A stretch of DNA of 64,000 nucleotides from Methylococcus sp. EFPC2 (GCF_016925495.1 NZ_CP070491.1:3038001-3102000), one strand, 5' to 3'. Positions 1-10,323 are shown, counted from the first letter of the stretch. Translations and numbers: made by a program. Notes: generated by a model from the letters alone, not told the origin.

Positions 1-3000
1 CCGGCGACGTTGACCGAGATGTAGCCGAAATCCAGCCCCTCGTCCAGCCAGGCCCGGCCTTGGCTGCATGCGGCGTGCAACACCCATTCTCCCAAGGGTA
101 CGATCAGGCCGGTTTCCTCGGCGATGCGGATGAATCGTCCAGGACCCACCAGGCCTTGCTCGGGATGGTTCCATCGCACCAAGGCTTCCAGCCCCTCGAG
201 ACGCCCGCTGCGCAAATCGATCTGGGGCTGGTAATGCAAGGTCAGCTCGTCCTGCTCGATGGCACGCCGCAACTGGCTTTCCAGCACCACATGCTCGAAT
301 GCCCGCGCGGTCAGTTCCTCGGCATAAAAACGGTAGGTGTTGCGGCCCTCCTCCTTGGCATGATACATCGCGGCGTCCGCATTGCGGAGCAACTGCGCCA
401 CCTGAACGCCGTCGCGCGGAAAGATACTGATCCCTATGCTGACGCCGATGAACAATTCGCGACCCTCGAACCAGAAGGGATGGCTCAGTGTCTGAATAAG
501 CTTATCGGCGAGCAGGGCGGCATCCTCCTCGTGTTTGAGCTCTTCCATGATGACGGTGAATTCGTCGCCGCCCAGCCGGGCCACGGTATCCTCGCGCCTC
601 ACCGCCGCTTGCAGGCGTTCCGAAACCTGGGCCAACAGGAAGTCGCCGGCGTTGTGACCCAGGCTGTCGTTGATGTGTTTGAACCGATCCAGGTCGAGAA
701 ACAGCACCGCGATGCTGTCGCGCGACCGCTCCGCGCGCTCCAGCGCGTGCTCCATACGGGCCGTGAGCAGGAGGCGGTTGGGCAACTGGGTCAGCGGATC
801 GTGATGCGCCAGGTGCTCCAACTGGGCCTGCGACTGCTTGAGCTGGCTGATGTCAGAAAATACGCCGACGTAATTGGCGATGTTGCCGTCGCAGTCCCTA
901 ACCACGTTGACACTCAGCCAAGCGGGATAGTCTTCCCCGCTCTTGTGCCGGTTCCACAGTTCGCCCTGCCAGGATCCGGAATCCCGTACGGACTCCCACA
1001 ACTGGCGATAAAAAGGCGCGTTCTGCCGTCCCGAATAAAGGGCCCGCGGATTGCGTCCGAGGATTTCGCCTTCGCTGTAACCGGTAATTTCGCAAAATGC
1101 GCGATTGACGGTGATGATCTTGAGCTCGGCATCGGTAACCAAGACGCCTTCCCGCGTACTCTCGATGACGGTAGCGGACAAGCGCAGCCTGTCCTCCGCT
1201 CGCCGCTGCTCCGTGATGTCGCGCGTGACTGCGAGCAGGGCCCGTACCTGAGTGCGGTCGGGTGAGTTCCACAAAGGCACCGAGTGGGTTTCGAGCTGGC
1301 GTCGGGTCCCTTTCATGCCGATGATCTCGAAGCGCAGCTGCCTCGACTCACCCGCGAATACGGCCTCTACCATCGCCTGGACGTGAGGGCGGTCTTTTTC
1401 TGCGACCATGCCGAAGAGTACGCGGCCCTGAGCTTCACTCAAGCTGCCGGCCTCGATCATGGCCAGGCCGGCCGGGTTCATGTCCAGCAACCTGCCGGTG
1501 TGATCCAGCAGTTTGATGCAATGAGGATTGTGGTTGATGATGGTCCGCAGGTAGTTCTCCTGCTCACGCAGGGTTTGCTCGAAGCGCTTGCGTTCGGTGA
1601 TATCCAAGGAGGTGGCGATGAGCGAAACGGGCTCTCCCTGCCCGTCGAAAGCGATACGCCCGCGCGTATCCATCACGCGAGTTTCGCCGTCGGGCAGGAG
1701 GACGCGAAACTCGATCCGGCAGGATCCTTCCGGGTGCACGATCGCTTCCTCGATTTGCCGAACCACTTTGTCGCGATCTTCCGGATGGATCGCCCGCAAC
1801 AGATTCTCCCGGGTGGGCGCTACCGAATTCGGCGGATAACCCAACAGCTTATAAGTTTCCACCGACCAGATCGCCTGTCCGCTGAACAGGTCGACCTCCC
1901 AGCTCCCGATATGCGCGATGCCCTGCGCTTCCTGCAATCGGTGTTCGCTCGTCCGCAGGCGCTGTTCGGCCTGATGGCGCTCGTGGATCTCCCGCTTGAG
2001 CCGGCGGTTGAAGGTCATGAGCAGGACGATGGTGATGGCGCCGACCGCCGCCAGACCCACGCCTGCGGCCGTGTATTTCCTGAAGGTGCTCAGCTCGATG
2101 CTGGGATTGGCTTCGTAAAGAAAGTTTTTCAGCGTGTAGTCGCGCTCGAGCTGGCCCTGGCGGACATAGGTGTCCGCGATGTGGCGCCAGCGGGCCTCAT
2201 GCATGTGACCGAGCTCGATGAACTCCGGCAACAGGAGTTCGCGCATGACTTGATATTCGAACCGCAAATGCGGCTCACTGCGGGTGGAGTCGAATTTTTG
2301 GATGACCGCGATCGCCTCGGCGGGGTGGGCCATCGCGTATTCCCAGCCGCGCAGGCTCGCCGCCCGGAAAGCGCGTGCCCGGCTGGGATGTTCGCGCAAC
2401 TCCCGTTCGCTGGTAAACAGGTTATCGCCGTAGAAGTCCACGCCGTAGTGTTCCGGATACAGCAGGGTGACGGGGAAACCGTTCTGGCGGAAGTAGAAGG
2501 GTTGATCGGTGCGGTAGCCGGCCAGGGCCTCCAACCGTCCCGCCATCAAGCCGTCCAGATCATCGGTTTGTTCCAGCAGCTTGAATTTGTCCAGCGAGCC
2601 GCTGGCGTTCAATAACATGGGGGTTATCGAAGGAGTGCTGCTACTGGTCATCACCCGCTTGCCTTCCAAGCGCTTGGGAGTGTTGATATTCGAATGCTGG
2701 GGCACGATCAGCACGTCGGGCGAGTGCTGGAAGATGACCGCCAGCACCACCACCGGCTTGCCCTGATTCCGGTCCAGAACCAGGCCGCTCGATCCGGTGG
2801 CGAAGTCGGCGCGCCCGCTGAGCACTTCGTCGACGAAGTCGACGTCCGGGCCACCTTCCCTGATCTCTACGTCCAGCCCGGCCTGCCGGTAATACCCCAG
2901 TTCCTGGGCCATGTAATATCCGGCGAACTGAAACGCGTGCCGCCACTTCAGTTGCAGCGTCACGTGCTCCTGAGCCATGGCCGGCGGGCAGGCCAGCCAT

Positions 3001-3029
3001 GTCAGTACGGCAACGACGAGCGTACGCAC
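1..3029 (-). CDS. Periplasmic binding domain - PAS(x3) - GGDEF - EAL receptor (3' end beyond window)
   Basis: A transmembrane cyclic-di-GMP signalling receptor, about 1009 residues in the window, cut before its C-terminus. I chose a GTG start at 3029 because it opens a clear signal peptide ([19 protein letters not shown]) and lies 8 nt after the stop of the upstream gene. An in-frame ATG at 2978 would remove the signal. After the signal comes an NMT1/THI5-like solute-binding domain (about 20-305, with [18 protein letters not shown]), a membrane helix (about 310-330), three PAS domains (about 355-725), a GGDEF domain with intact GGDEF near residue 820, and an EAL domain beginning GLEALVRW near 945. 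The last part of EAL is missing. Periplasmic ligand sensing controlling c-di-GMP turnover is family inference. It is the last gene of the tat/SAM-hydrolase run on this strand. Confidence 0.88.
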   Translation of the reverse strand, partial: MRTLVVAVLTWLACPPAMAQEHVTLQLKWRHAFQFAGYYMAQELGYYRQAGLDVEIREGGPDVDFVDEVLSGRADFATGSSGLVLDRNQGKPVVVLAVIFQHSPDVLIVPQHSNINTPKRLEGKRVMTSSSTPSITPMLLNASGSLDKFKLLEQTDDLDGLMAGRLEALAGYRTDQPFYFRQNGFPVTLLYPEHYGVDFYGDNLFTSERELREHPSRARAFRAASLRGWEYAMAHPAEAIAVIQKFDSTRSEPHLRFEYQVMRELLLPEFIELGHMHEARWRHIADTYVRQGQLERDYTLKNFLYEANPSIELSTFRKYTAAGVGLAAVGAITIVLLMTFNRRLKREIHERHQAEQRLRTSEHRLQEAQGIAHIGSWEVDLFSGQAIWSVETYKLLGYPPNSVAPTRENLLRAIHPEDRDKVVRQIEEAIVHPEGSCRIEFRVLLPDGETRVMDTRGRIAFDGQGEPVSLIATSLDITERKRFEQTLREQENYLRTIINHNPHCIKLLDHTGRLLDMNPAGLAMIEAGSLSEAQGRVLFGMVAEKDRPHVQAMVEAVFAGESRQLRFEIIGMKGTRRQLETHSVPLWNSPDRTQVRALLAVTRDITEQRRAEDRLRLSATVIESTREGVLVTDAELKIITVNRAFCEITGYSEGEILGRNPRALYSGRQNAPFYRQLWESVRDSGSWQGELWNRHKSGEDYPAWLSVNVVRDCDGNIANYVGVFSDISQLKQSQAQLEHLAHHDPLTQLPNRLLLTARMEHALERAERSRDSIAVLFLDLDRFKHINDSLGHNAGDFLLAQVSERLQAAVRREDTVARLGGDEFTVIMEELKHEEDAALLADKLIQTLSHPFWFEGRELFIGVSIGISIFPRDGVQVAQLLRNADAAMYHAKEEGRNTYRFYAEELTARAFEHVVLESQLRRAIEQDELTLHYQPQIDLRSGRLEGLEALVRWNHPEQGLVGPGRFIRIAEETGLIVPLGEWVLHAACSQGRAWLDEGLDFGYISVNVA

Positions 3030-3037
3030 CCTCAAAG

Positions 3038-3781
3038 TCAACCGGACACTCCGCGTGCGGTATCGTCCAGGGTGAACATCGTCCCTGGTTTCAGCCCCAG
3101 AAGAACATCGGCCCTGCCCCGATTAACGGCGATTTCGACCAGGCCCATCGAATTGCAGTACCAGAAAGCCTTGCCTTCCGGGACGCCGCAGAAGGTAGGG
3201 GCTTGTGTGAGTCGGTAATTGTTCACGCATACGATTTGGCCCTCCAAAGCGGCCGAGTAACGCAGGCCGGTGAGCGCGTTGCCGTAATGATCGAGGTAAA
3301 CGATGCCGTAAAAATCGGCCGGCCAGGCCCGCAGGTCGGGACCGTTCCAGACCCTGAAAGCCCAGGCCCAGTCGTCCTGGGCGATGCGGGCGGCGATGGG
3401 AGCAAACAGATCGCGCCCGTGAAAACTGGCTGAAAGTTTGTCGGGTCGCCATTCTATGATGTGCCACCGGACATCGGTCGCCCGCGCGGCCACGCCGTTG
3501 AGCAAGCCGTTGTCAGGTCCCACGAAACGACGCCCATCGGCCTCGAGCACCACCGCGTGGCGGTCGCCCCCGACTCCTGGATCGACCACGCAGAGGAAGG
3601 TCGCGCCGCGGGGCTGCGTATGCGCCAAGGCGTCCAGGAGATAACCGGCGGGGAGTGGGTCGGCGGGTGCGTTGCTGAGCAGGTTCACGATATCCACACC
3701 GGAGGCCAGGCGCCGTAGCACGGCTTCGACCTGACCCAGGTAAGGCCCTTCCGCACCGAAATCGGTGTACAACAAGATCAT
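3038..3781 (-). CDS. SAM hydrolase, adenosine-forming (DUF62/SAM hydroxide adenosyltransferase)
   Basis: 247 residues, the usual length of the DUF62 family, which splits S-adenosylmethionine into adenosine and methionine using water. It begins [22 protein letters not shown], the N-terminal strand with the Asp that binds the ribose in this family and in the related fluorinase/chlorinase. [15 protein letters not shown] and [12 protein letters not shown] are the other characteristic blocks. The C-terminal barrel carries [14 protein letters not shown] and [18 protein letters not shown] read it as the hydrolase and not a halogenase because no halogenation or pathway genes surround it. It sits 18 nt downstream of tatC and 8 nt upstream of the receptor gene, so it is probably co-transcribed with tatABC. 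Confidence 0.88.
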   Translation of the reverse strand: MILLYTDFGAEGPYLGQVEAVLRRLASGVDIVNLLSNAPADPLPAGYLLDALAHTQPRGATFLCVVDPGVGGDRHAVVLEADGRRFVGPDNGLLNGVAARATDVRWHIIEWRPDKLSASFHGRDLFAPIAARIAQDDWAWAFRVWNGPDLRAWPADFYGIVYLDHYGNALTGLRYSAALEGQIVCVNNYRLTQAPTFCGVPEGKAFWYCNSMGLVEIAVNRGRADVLLGLKPGTMFTLDDTARGVSG

Positions 3782-3799
3782 GCCGAGCCGATTCGACCG

Positions 3800-4609
3800 T
3801 CAGAGATCGTCGGCGGGCGGGGCCAAACGTTCGATATGTTCCCTGTCTTGATCCAGAACTTGTTGCTCCGCCTCGGCGGCGCGCCGGGTAAAGAAACGCG
3901 AAAACAGCAAACCGAGCTCGAACAGCAGCCAAATGGGTATCGACAGCAAGGTTTGCGAAACGACGTCGGGCGGCGTCAGGAGCATACCGATGATAAAGGC
4001 TCCCACGATGACATAAGGCCTTTTTTCGGCCATATCCTCACGCGACACGATGCCCGACCAGACGAGCAGGATGGTCGCGATGGGAACCTCGAAAGAGATG
4101 CCGAAGGCGAAGAATATCGTCAGCACGAAATCCAGGTATTGGCTGATATCCGTCATGACCGTGACCCCCACGGGCGCCGCTGCGGTCATGAAGCCGAAGA
4201 TCAAGGGAAATACCACGTAATAGGCGAAGGCCATGCCCCCGTAGAACAGGAAGGTGCTGGCGACCAGCAGCGGCAGGATCAGGCGCCGCTCATGCCGGTA
4301 CAAACCCGGCGCGACGAAGGCCCAGCCTTGATAGAGGATATAGGGGATGGCCAGGAACACCGACACCATCGCCGTTAATTTGAACGGCGTGAGGAAAGGC
4401 GAGGCCACCTCGATGGCGATCATCTGCGAGCCGGCCGGCATGTGCTTTAGCAGGGGGCCGGCCAAATAGCTGTAAATGTCGTTTGCGTAATACGCCAGCC
4501 CGATGAACAGGATGAGTACCGCGACGATCGCCCTCAGCAGCCGGTCGCGCAGTTCGATCAGATGCGCGATGAAGGGCTGCTCCGCGACATCGATATCAGG
4601 CTTGGCCAT
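3800..4609 (-). CDS. tatC: Sec-independent protein translocase TatC
   Basis: 269 residues. Multi-spanning inner-membrane receptor of the twin-arginine translocase, which binds RR signal peptides and with TatA and TatB exports folded proteins. It shows the TatC N-terminus ([20 protein letters not shown]), the [34 protein letters not shown] block, and six predicted membrane segments. I start at ATG 4609, preceded by GGAGGG; a GTG lies 6 nt earlier. It overlaps tatB by 14 nt, typical of a translationally coupled tat operon. A likely local client is the formate dehydrogenase catalytic subunit at 31782-34979. Confidence 0.96.
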   Translation of the reverse strand: MAKPDIDVAEQPFIAHLIELRDRLLRAIVAVLILFIGLAYYANDIYSYLAGPLLKHMPAGSQMIAIEVASPFLTPFKLTAMVSVFLAIPYILYQGWAFVAPGLYRHERRLILPLLVASTFLFYGGMAFAYYVVFPLIFGFMTAAAPVGVTVMTDISQYLDFVLTIFFAFGISFEVPIATILLVWSGIVSREDMAEKRPYVIVGAFIIGMLLTPPDVVSQTLLSIPIWLLFELGLLFSRFFTRRAAEAEQQVLDQDREHIERLAPPADDL

Positions 4610-4892
4610 CACCACCCTCCGTGTCTTTCGGCGCGGCGCGGGCGATCTGCTTGAGCTCTATGCGTTCGCTCAATTCGTTTTCCAGATTGCGCTTTTGCCT
4701 GGCCATGGTTTGCTGGATGTCTTGCAGATCCAGCTCATGGTTGATTTCCTCCTTGACGGACGATACCACCGAACGGGCTTTTCTGATCCATAACGCGGCT
4801 TCGCGGGCCACGCGCGGCAGTCGTTCGGGACCGAACACCAAAAGCGCGATCAAGCCCACCAGCACCAATTCCCAGAAGCCGATATCAAACAT
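4596..4892 (-). CDS. tatB: Sec-independent protein translocase TatB
   Basis: 98 residues. It opens [20 protein letters not shown], the short N-terminal membrane helix with the conserved Glu, followed by the [18 protein letters not shown] amphipathic helix and a charged tail. FGPERLP distinguishes TatB from TatA, where the same place reads FGTKRLRGIGGDLG. With TatC it forms the signal-peptide-binding complex. Gene order is tatA-tatB-tatC; the gap to tatA is 14 nt and tatC overlaps by 14 nt. Confidence 0.95.
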   Translation of the reverse strand: MFDIGFWELVLVGLIALLVFGPERLPRVAREAALWIRKARSVVSSVKEEINHELDLQDIQQTMARQKRNLENELSERIELKQIARAAPKDTEGGDGQA

Positions 4893-4906
4893 GGAGGGCG
4901 GCTCGC

Positions 4907-5110
4907 TCAGGCCTCACTTTTGTTCTCGGGTTTGGCTTGGCCTTCGGTGGTGGTTTCGTCCTCACGCTTGCTCTCGCCGTCGCTCATGGCGCTGCGAAAG
5001 CTCTTGATGGCGCTGCCCAGATCACCGCCTATGCCGCGCAGACGTTTGGTGCCGAAAACGACCAGTACGATCAAAAAGATGAGTAGCAATTCCCAAACGC
5101 CTATGCCCAT
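4907..5110 (-). CDS. tatA: Sec-independent protein translocase TatA
   Basis: 67 residues. Pore-forming subunit of the twin-arginine translocase. The sequence begins MGIGVWELLLIFLIVLVVFG, a single N-terminal helix, then the hinge and amphipathic helix KRLRGIGGDLGSAIKSFRSAM and a short acidic/charged tail. A GGAGCATC stretch precedes the ATG. It is the first gene of the tat operon; the 112 nt upstream separate it from the DUF2726 gene on the same strand, so a promoter may lie there, but I cannot point to one confidently. Confidence 0.95.
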   Translation of the reverse strand: MGIGVWELLLIFLIVLVVFGTKRLRGIGGDLGSAIKSFRSAMSDGESKREDETTTEGQAKPENKSEA

Positions 5111-5222
5111 GATGATGCTCCGCTAGCAATGTTAAGTGATTTATGAAAAGACAGCTTGCGCCCGATTTAAGTGGCTAAAAATAACCCGAAACGGAGTCAC
5201 GCGATAGTTGATCGTGGCCGGT

Positions 5223-5789
5223 TCATATATCCATGTTATCTAGACTGGAGATGCGGGGCTCCTTGCGTCCGCTGGATTCGATCAGATAGAAGGGCTCCTG
5301 GGTCATAGCCTGGCGCAGTTTTTCGCGAACTTCGTCGGCGGCATACTCGGCCTTGACGTGGATAACCACGAGCGGCAGGGACACGGCCTCGCAGATCCGC
5401 TTGAGCGGATCGCCCTGCTCGGCCTGCCGGGCCGGGTTGGTTTTATCGTACAACACGATGGCACACAGCACTGCCAAGCTTTTCTTGTCGCACAGCACGA
5501 AATCGAAGTAGCGTCCCGCCAGCGGGTTAAAGCTCGAACGGCCATGGCCCCGACCGGCGATTTTCTTCGCCAGCACAATATCCGCCACCGGTATCTTGCC
5601 GAAAATTTCGTAATCGTTGCCCATGGCCTCCTTGAGCACCGGGTGGAATGCCCGGTCATCCGCCGAGAACAAATGGGCGCGCTTGTGGTAAGGGTTACGC
5701 ACGATGCGCGCGCCATGACGCGACCACGTTTTCAGCAACAAGGGCAGCAGGATCATTGCGGCAACGGCCGCGAAGATAAACCAGGTCAT
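5223..5789 (-). CDS. DUF2726 domain protein, membrane anchored
   Basis: 188 residues. An N-terminal membrane helix (about 2-20, MTWFIFAAVAAMILLPLLL) is followed by a soluble DUF2726 domain. The domain shows the family's pattern: an LFSADDRAFHPVLKEAMG start, FGKIPVADIV, FNPLAGRYFDFVLCDKKSLAVLCAIVL, and LPLVVIHVKAEYAADEVREKL. DUF2726 is distantly nuclease-like (YFDFVLCD resembles a PD-(D/E)XK core) but has no proven function, and I see no operon partner that assigns one. It precedes tatA by 112 nt. Confidence 0.75.
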   Translation of the reverse strand: MTWFIFAAVAAMILLPLLLKTWSRHGARIVRNPYHKRAHLFSADDRAFHPVLKEAMGNDYEIFGKIPVADIVLAKKIAGRGHGRSSFNPLAGRYFDFVLCDKKSLAVLCAIVLYDKTNPARQAEQGDPLKRICEAVSLPLVVIHVKAEYAADEVREKLRQAMTQEPFYLIESSGRKEPRISSLDNMDI

Positions 5790-5940
5790 TTAGGTCGACG
5801 CTCCAGCCAGCCCGAGGAACGGGCGGCACGGTGTAAGTGAGGGATCCGATAAGCAAAGATTCTGCCAGAAGGGCCGAGCGTTGGCTATGGCGTGCGCCCG
5901 ATAAGTCGGTATCGAGTCCCGGAAAGCCGAGCGTTCGGCC

Positions 5941-7059
5941 TCAGTCGTCGACCACGAACATTTTGTCGTGCTGGCCGGAGTATTTTTCGATGCCGCCTTC
6001 CTCGCCCAGCTTGATCATCAGGCGTACTTCGTTCTTGGAATCGGCCGAGTGGAGCGCGTCTTCGTAGGTGATCTTGCCTGCCTTGTACAGGTCGTATAGC
6101 GCCTGATCGAAGGTCAACATACCTTGTTCGCGCGATTGTTTCATCAACTCCTTGAGCTTGTGAACCTCGCCCTTGCGGATCAGGTCGGAGGCCAGCGGCG
6201 TATTGATGAGGATCTCGATCGCCGGATAACGCCCCTTGCCGTCGGCCCGCTTGATGAGCTGCTGAGCGACGATGGCCCGCATATTCAGGGACAGGTCCAT
6301 GAACAACTGGGGATGCATGTCCTCCGGGAAAAAGTGCAGGATGCGGTCCAGCGCCTGGTTGGCGTTGTTGGCGTGCAGCGTGCTGAGGCACAGATGGCCC
6401 GTCTCGGCGAAGGTGATGGCCTGCTGCATGGTTTCGCGGGTGCGGATTTCGCCGATCAGGATGACATTGGGAGCTTGTCGCAGCGTGTTTTTCAGCGCCA
6501 CCTCGTAGGATTCCGTGTCTATGCCCACCTCGCGCTGGCTGACGATACAGCCGGCGTGCGGATGCACGTATTCCAGTGGATCCTCGATGGTGATGATATG
6601 GCCGGAGGAATGCTCGTTGCGGTATTTGACCATGGCGGCCAGCGAGGTCGATTTACCGGTGCCGGTGGCGCCGACGAAGAGGATCAGACCACGCTTGGTC
6701 ATCGACAACTCGTTGAGGATGGGCGGCAGGTTCAAGTCCTCGACGGTGGGAATGTGGGTCTCGATGCGGCGCAGGACGACGCCGGGCGTGTCGCGCTGGA
6801 TGTAGGCGCTGACGCGGAAACGCCCCAAACCTTCGGCCGCGATGGCAAAATTGCATTCCTTGGTGTTTTCGAACTCGTCGATCTGGCGTTGACTCATGAT
6901 GCTGTAGATCAGCTGCTTGGCCTGATCGGCACTGAGCTTGGTGCTCGCAATCGGCTGTATGGCCCCGTCGACCTTGAGGCAGGGCTCCTTGCCGGGAATG
7001 ATGAACAGGTCCGACGCCTTCTTGTGCGCCATGAGCATGAGCAGGGATTGGAATTCCAT
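5941..7059 (-). CDS. pilU: Type IV pilus retraction ATPase PilU
   Basis: 372 residues. Cytoplasmic hexameric AAA-type ATPase, paralogue of PilT, supporting pilus retraction and twitching. It has Walker A (FVGATGTGKST), a His-rich loop around TGHLCLSTLHANNANQALDR, and a Walker B-type block (ILIGEIRTRETM). Two in-frame ATGs lie at 7065 and 7059. The GGAGA Shine-Dalgarno directly abuts the first and is 6 nt from the second, so I prefer 7059. It follows pilT by 18 nt on the same strand, the usual pilT-pilU pairing. Confidence 0.94.
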   Translation of the reverse strand: MEFQSLLMLMAHKKASDLFIIPGKEPCLKVDGAIQPIASTKLSADQAKQLIYSIMSQRQIDEFENTKECNFAIAAEGLGRFRVSAYIQRDTPGVVLRRIETHIPTVEDLNLPPILNELSMTKRGLILFVGATGTGKSTSLAAMVKYRNEHSSGHIITIEDPLEYVHPHAGCIVSQREVGIDTESYEVALKNTLRQAPNVILIGEIRTRETMQQAITFAETGHLCLSTLHANNANQALDRILHFFPEDMHPQLFMDLSLNMRAIVAQQLIKRADGKGRYPAIEILINTPLASDLIRKGEVHKLKELMKQSREQGMLTFDQALYDLYKAGKITYEDALHSADSKNEVRLMIKLGEEGGIEKYSGQHDKMFVVDD

Positions 7060-7077
7060 CGACATTCTCCGGTTGTA

Positions 7078-8112
7078 TCAGAAGGCGGCCTTGTTGACGG
7101 CCCGGGTGCGGGCGGTCTGACGCGCGACGACGCCTTTTTCGACGAGCTCGGTGAGGTGCTGATCCAGGGTTTGCATGCCGTCCTTGCGGCCGGTCTGTAT
7201 GGCGGAATACATCTGCGCGACCTTGTCTTCGCGTATCAGATTGCGGATGGCAGGCGTGCCGACCATGATCTCCCAGGCCGCGGTGCGGCCGCCGGCCACC
7301 TTTTTCAGCAGGGTCTGGGCGATGACGGCCTGCAGGGACTCCGACAGCATGGAACGTATCATGCTTTTTTCGGCGGCGGGGAACACGTCGATGATGCGGT
7401 CTATGGTCTTGGCCGCCGAGGTCGTGTGCAGGGTGCCGAATACGAGATGGCCGGTTTCCGCCGCGGTTAGCGCCAGGCGTATGGTTTCCAGGTCGCGCAT
7501 TTCGCCTACCAGGATGATATCGGGGTCTTCGCGCAGGGCCGACCGGAGCGCTTCGTTGAACCCCAGGGTGTCGCGATGAACCTCGCGCTGGTTGATCAGC
7601 GATTTCTTGCTCTGATGCACGAACTCGATGGGGTCCTCGATGGTGAGGATATGCGAATAGTCGTTGCTGTTGATGTAGTCGATCATCGCCGCCAGCGTGG
7701 TCGACTTGCCCGAACCGGTGGGGCCGGTCACCAGGATCAGGCCGCGCGGATGACGGGTGACATCCTGGAAGAACTGCGGGCAGTTCAACTCTTCCAAGGT
7801 CAGCACCTTGGACGGAATGGTACGGAATACCCCCGCCGCGCCGCGATCCTGGTTGAAGGCATTGACGCGAAAGCGCGCCACGCCGGGCAGGTCGAAGGAA
7901 AAGTCGGTTTCGAAGAACTCCTCGTAATCGCGGCGTTGCTTGTCGTTCATGATGTCGTAGATCAAGGCATGTACTTCCTTGTGCTCCAGCGGCGGCACGT
8001 TGATGCGCCGAATATCGCCGTCCACACGTATCATGGGCGGCAGGCCGGAAGAGAGATGCAAGTCGGAGGCCCCGTTCTTGACGGAAAAGGCGAGCAGTTC
8101 GGCGATATCCAT
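7078..8112 (-). CDS. pilT: Type IV pilus retraction ATPase PilT
   Basis: 344 residues from ATG 8112 (MDIAELLAFSVKNGASDLHL), exactly the usual PilT length. A longer open frame runs upstream but would cover the divergent yggS start region and adds no conserved sequence. Motifs: Walker A VTGPTGSGKSTT, Asp box ILTIEDPIEFVH, Walker B IILVGEMRDLETI, His box TGHLVFGTLHTTSA, and the AIRNLIREDK block of PilT. It powers pilus retraction at the inner membrane. It is divergent from yggS with an 82-nt shared upstream region and followed by pilU. Confidence 0.95.
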   Translation of the reverse strand: MDIAELLAFSVKNGASDLHLSSGLPPMIRVDGDIRRINVPPLEHKEVHALIYDIMNDKQRRDYEEFFETDFSFDLPGVARFRVNAFNQDRGAAGVFRTIPSKVLTLEELNCPQFFQDVTRHPRGLILVTGPTGSGKSTTLAAMIDYINSNDYSHILTIEDPIEFVHQSKKSLINQREVHRDTLGFNEALRSALREDPDIILVGEMRDLETIRLALTAAETGHLVFGTLHTTSAAKTIDRIIDVFPAAEKSMIRSMLSESLQAVIAQTLLKKVAGGRTAAWEIMVGTPAIRNLIREDKVAQMYSAIQTGRKDGMQTLDQHLTELVEKGVVARQTARTRAVNKAAF

Positions 8113-8194
8113 GGATGTTCTCGGGTCGTAGCTTGAAGGGTTGGGCCGGCGGCGGGTACTCTGCGCGTTAACCGCGGGAAGTATAGACAAAGGC

Positions 8195-8893
8195 ATGACA
8201 ACGACGACCACACTCGAGAGCCGGCTGGCCGCCGTGCGCCAACGCATCACCGACGCCGAAACCCGAGCCGGACGTCCGGCCGGCTCGGTCCGCCTGATCG
8301 CCGTCAGCAAGACTCATCCGGCGGAGGCGATCGCCGAGGCTTATCGCCTGGGACAGCGCGATTTCGGCGAAAACTATCTGCAGGAAGCCCTGGACAAACA
8401 AGCCGCGCTCGACGAACCGGGCATCGTCTGGCATTTCATAGGGCCCATCCAGTCCAACAAGACCCGCCCCATCGCCGAGCACTTCGATTGGGTGCATAGC
8501 GTCGACCGGCTCAAGGTGGCGGAACGCCTCGACGCGCAACGGCCGGCCGACAAGCCGCCCCTCAATATCTGCCTACAAGTCAATGTCAGCGGTGAAGCCA
8601 GCAAATCCGGGGTCGATTTCGCCGAGTTGCCGGCCCTGGCCCAATCCATTAGTGGCCTGCCCCACTTGCGTCTGCGCGGCCTGATGACCATTCCCGCCCC
8701 CACTGTAGATCCCGCAGCACAGCACGCTGCATTCCGGGCCCTACGGCAGGCGATGGAAGATCTGGCGCTCGACGATCTGGATACGCTGTCCATGGGCATG
8801 TCGGACGATCTCGAAGTCGCCGTCGCCGAAGGTGCGACCCTTGTGCGCATAGGTACCGCCATCTTCGGCGCCCGGGCCAGACCGCTGGGTTAA
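8195..8893 (+). CDS. yggS: YggS family pyridoxal phosphate homeostasis protein
   Basis: 232 residues from ATG 8195 (MTTTTTLESRLAAVR). COG0325 single-domain PLP-binding protein controlling free PLP and amino-acid homeostasis. The PLP lysine lies in RLIAVSKTHPAEAI. GQRDFGENYLQEALDK, WHFIGPIQSNK, the Ser-Gly-rich VNVSGEASKSG and LSMGMSDDLEVAVAEGATLVRIGTAIFG are diagnostic family blocks. It is followed after 21 nt by proC and then yggT, the widely conserved yggS-proC-yggT order. Confidence 0.95.
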   Translation: MTTTTTLESRLAAVRQRITDAETRAGRPAGSVRLIAVSKTHPAEAIAEAYRLGQRDFGENYLQEALDKQAALDEPGIVWHFIGPIQSNKTRPIAEHFDWVHSVDRLKVAERLDAQRPADKPPLNICLQVNVSGEASKSGVDFAELPALAQSISGLPHLRLRGLMTIPAPTVDPAAQHAAFRALRQAMEDLALDDLDTLSMGMSDDLEVAVAEGATLVRIGTAIFGARARPLG

Positions 8894-8914
8894 ACTATCC
8901 CCTTTTTCACGCTG

Positions 8915-9751
8915 ATGCTTATGAAACAACAGACGATAGGCTTTCTCGGCGCCGGCAATATGGCGAGCAGCCTGATTGCCGGCTTGGTGGCCGATGGCTA
9001 CGCAGCCAGCAACATCACGGCATCCGATTCCGACCCCGCCAAGCTGGCCGAACTGGCGCGGCGCTACGGCATCGCGACCACGGCCGACAATCGCGAACTG
9101 GTCGAGCGATCGCAGATTTTGGTTTTGGCGGTCAAACCTCAGGTCTTGCAGGTGGTGGCCAGGGAAATCGCGGATGCCGTACAGAAGAAGAAGCCGCTGG
9201 TAATTTCCCTGGCGGCCGGTATCGCCGAACGCGATATCGAGCGCTGGCTGGGCGGCGAGGTGGATTTGGTGCGGTGCATGCCCAACACTCCCGCGCTGGT
9301 CAAAACCGGGGCGACGGCCCTGCATGGCAGCGAGCGCATCAGCGCCGAACAACGCAGCCGCGCCGAAGCGGTGTTGCGGGCCGTGGGACTGGCCGTGTGG
9401 GTAGAGCGGGAAGAACTGCTCGACGCCGTGACCGCTCTGTCCGGCAGCGGTCCCGCCTATTACTTCCTGTTGATGGAAGCCATGGAAGAAGCGGCAATCC
9501 GCCTGGGCCTGGAAGCCGAGACGGCACGCTTGTTGACGCAACAAACCGCCTTGGGCGCGGCGCGTCTGGCGATCGAGTCCGACGAGTCGCCTGCCGAACT
9601 CCGGAAACGGGTGACCTCGCCTCACGGCACCACGGAAAAGGCCATCGCCAGCTTCGAAAGCGGCAATTTTCGCGGCTTGGTCTTGGCGGCCATGGAGGCG
9701 GCCCGCAACCGGGCCGGTGAGCTCAGCCGCGAACTGGGAGGTGACGCATGA
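8915..9751 (+). CDS. proC: Pyrroline-5-carboxylate reductase
   Basis: 278 residues. It catalyses the last step of proline synthesis, NAD(P)H-dependent reduction of 1-pyrroline-5-carboxylate. An N-terminal Rossmann fold (IGFLGAGNMASSLIAGL) is followed by LAVKPQ, SLAAGI, VRCMPNTPALV and the C-terminal signature block AVTALSGSGPAYYFLLMEAM. An ATG at 8921 (MKQQ) is an equally plausible start. The stop overlaps the yggT start by 4 nt, indicating translational coupling. Confidence 0.96.
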   Translation: MLMKQQTIGFLGAGNMASSLIAGLVADGYAASNITASDSDPAKLAELARRYGIATTADNRELVERSQILVLAVKPQVLQVVAREIADAVQKKKPLVISLAAGIAERDIERWLGGEVDLVRCMPNTPALVKTGATALHGSERISAEQRSRAEAVLRAVGLAVWVEREELLDAVTALSGSGPAYYFLLMEAMEEAAIRLGLEAETARLLTQQTALGAARLAIESDESPAELRKRVTSPHGTTEKAIASFESGNFRGLVLAAMEAARNRAGELSRELGGDA

Positions 9752-10323
9752 ATGCCGCGTACCTGGCCAGCCCGGCCATATTCCTGGTCGATACCTTATT
9801 CGGCCTCTACCTGTTCGCCTTGATGCTGCGCTTCCTCTTGCAGTGGGTCGAAGCGGATTTTTACAACCCGATCTCCCAGTTTCTGGTCAAGCTGACGCAT
9901 CCGCCCTTGCGACTGTTGCGCCGTTTCATTCCTTCGATCGGGCGCATCGATACGGCGGCCATCGTGTTGATGCTGGGCCTGCAAATACTGGCCGGCTACC
10001 TGTTATTCCTGCTGCAGGGAATTTCGACGAGTGCCCCGGCGCTGGTCGTATGGTCAGTCGAGCAACTGCTGGAAATGCTGATCGATATCTTCTTTTTCGC
10101 CATCATCATTCGCGCCTTGCTGAGCTGGTTCGGCAACCTTTCCTACAATCCCGCGGCCAACCTTCTGTTCGATCTCACCGAGCCCTTGTTGCGCAGTTGC
10201 CGGCGTCTTTTGCCGCCCTTCGGTGGCGTCGACCTTACACCGCTGGTCGCATTGGTCGCCATACAATTGATCAAAATGCTGGCCTTCCCGCCCCTGCAGC
10301 AACTCGCCGCGGCCTTGAACTAA
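9748..10323 (+). CDS. yggT: YggT family membrane protein
   Basis: 191 residues with two tandem YGGT domains, each made of two hydrophobic segments around a conserved basic patch (FLLQWVEADFYNPISQFLVKLTHPPLRLLRRFIP in the first, LLSWFGNLSYNPAANLLFDLTEPLLRSCRRLLP in the second). It is an inner-membrane protein of uncertain role, related to plastid CCB3 and linked to osmotolerance in some bacteria. The ATGA overlap with proC supports co-expression. This length is the two-repeat form usual in gammaproteobacteria. Confidence 0.92.
   Translation: MNAAYLASPAIFLVDTLFGLYLFALMLRFLLQWVEADFYNPISQFLVKLTHPPLRLLRRFIPSIGRIDTAAIVLMLGLQILAGYLLFLLQGISTSAPALVVWSVEQLLEMLIDIFFFAIIIRALLSWFGNLSYNPAANLLFDLTEPLLRSCRRLLPPFGGVDLTPLVALVAIQLIKMLAFPPLQQLAAALN

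Noticed and set aside
60-2615. Long plus-strand open frames opposite the first gene
   Set aside because: They encode no recognisable domain. The minus strand in the same place reads continuously as PAS, GGDEF and EAL motifs, so the plus frames are antisense shadows of GC-rich coding sequence.
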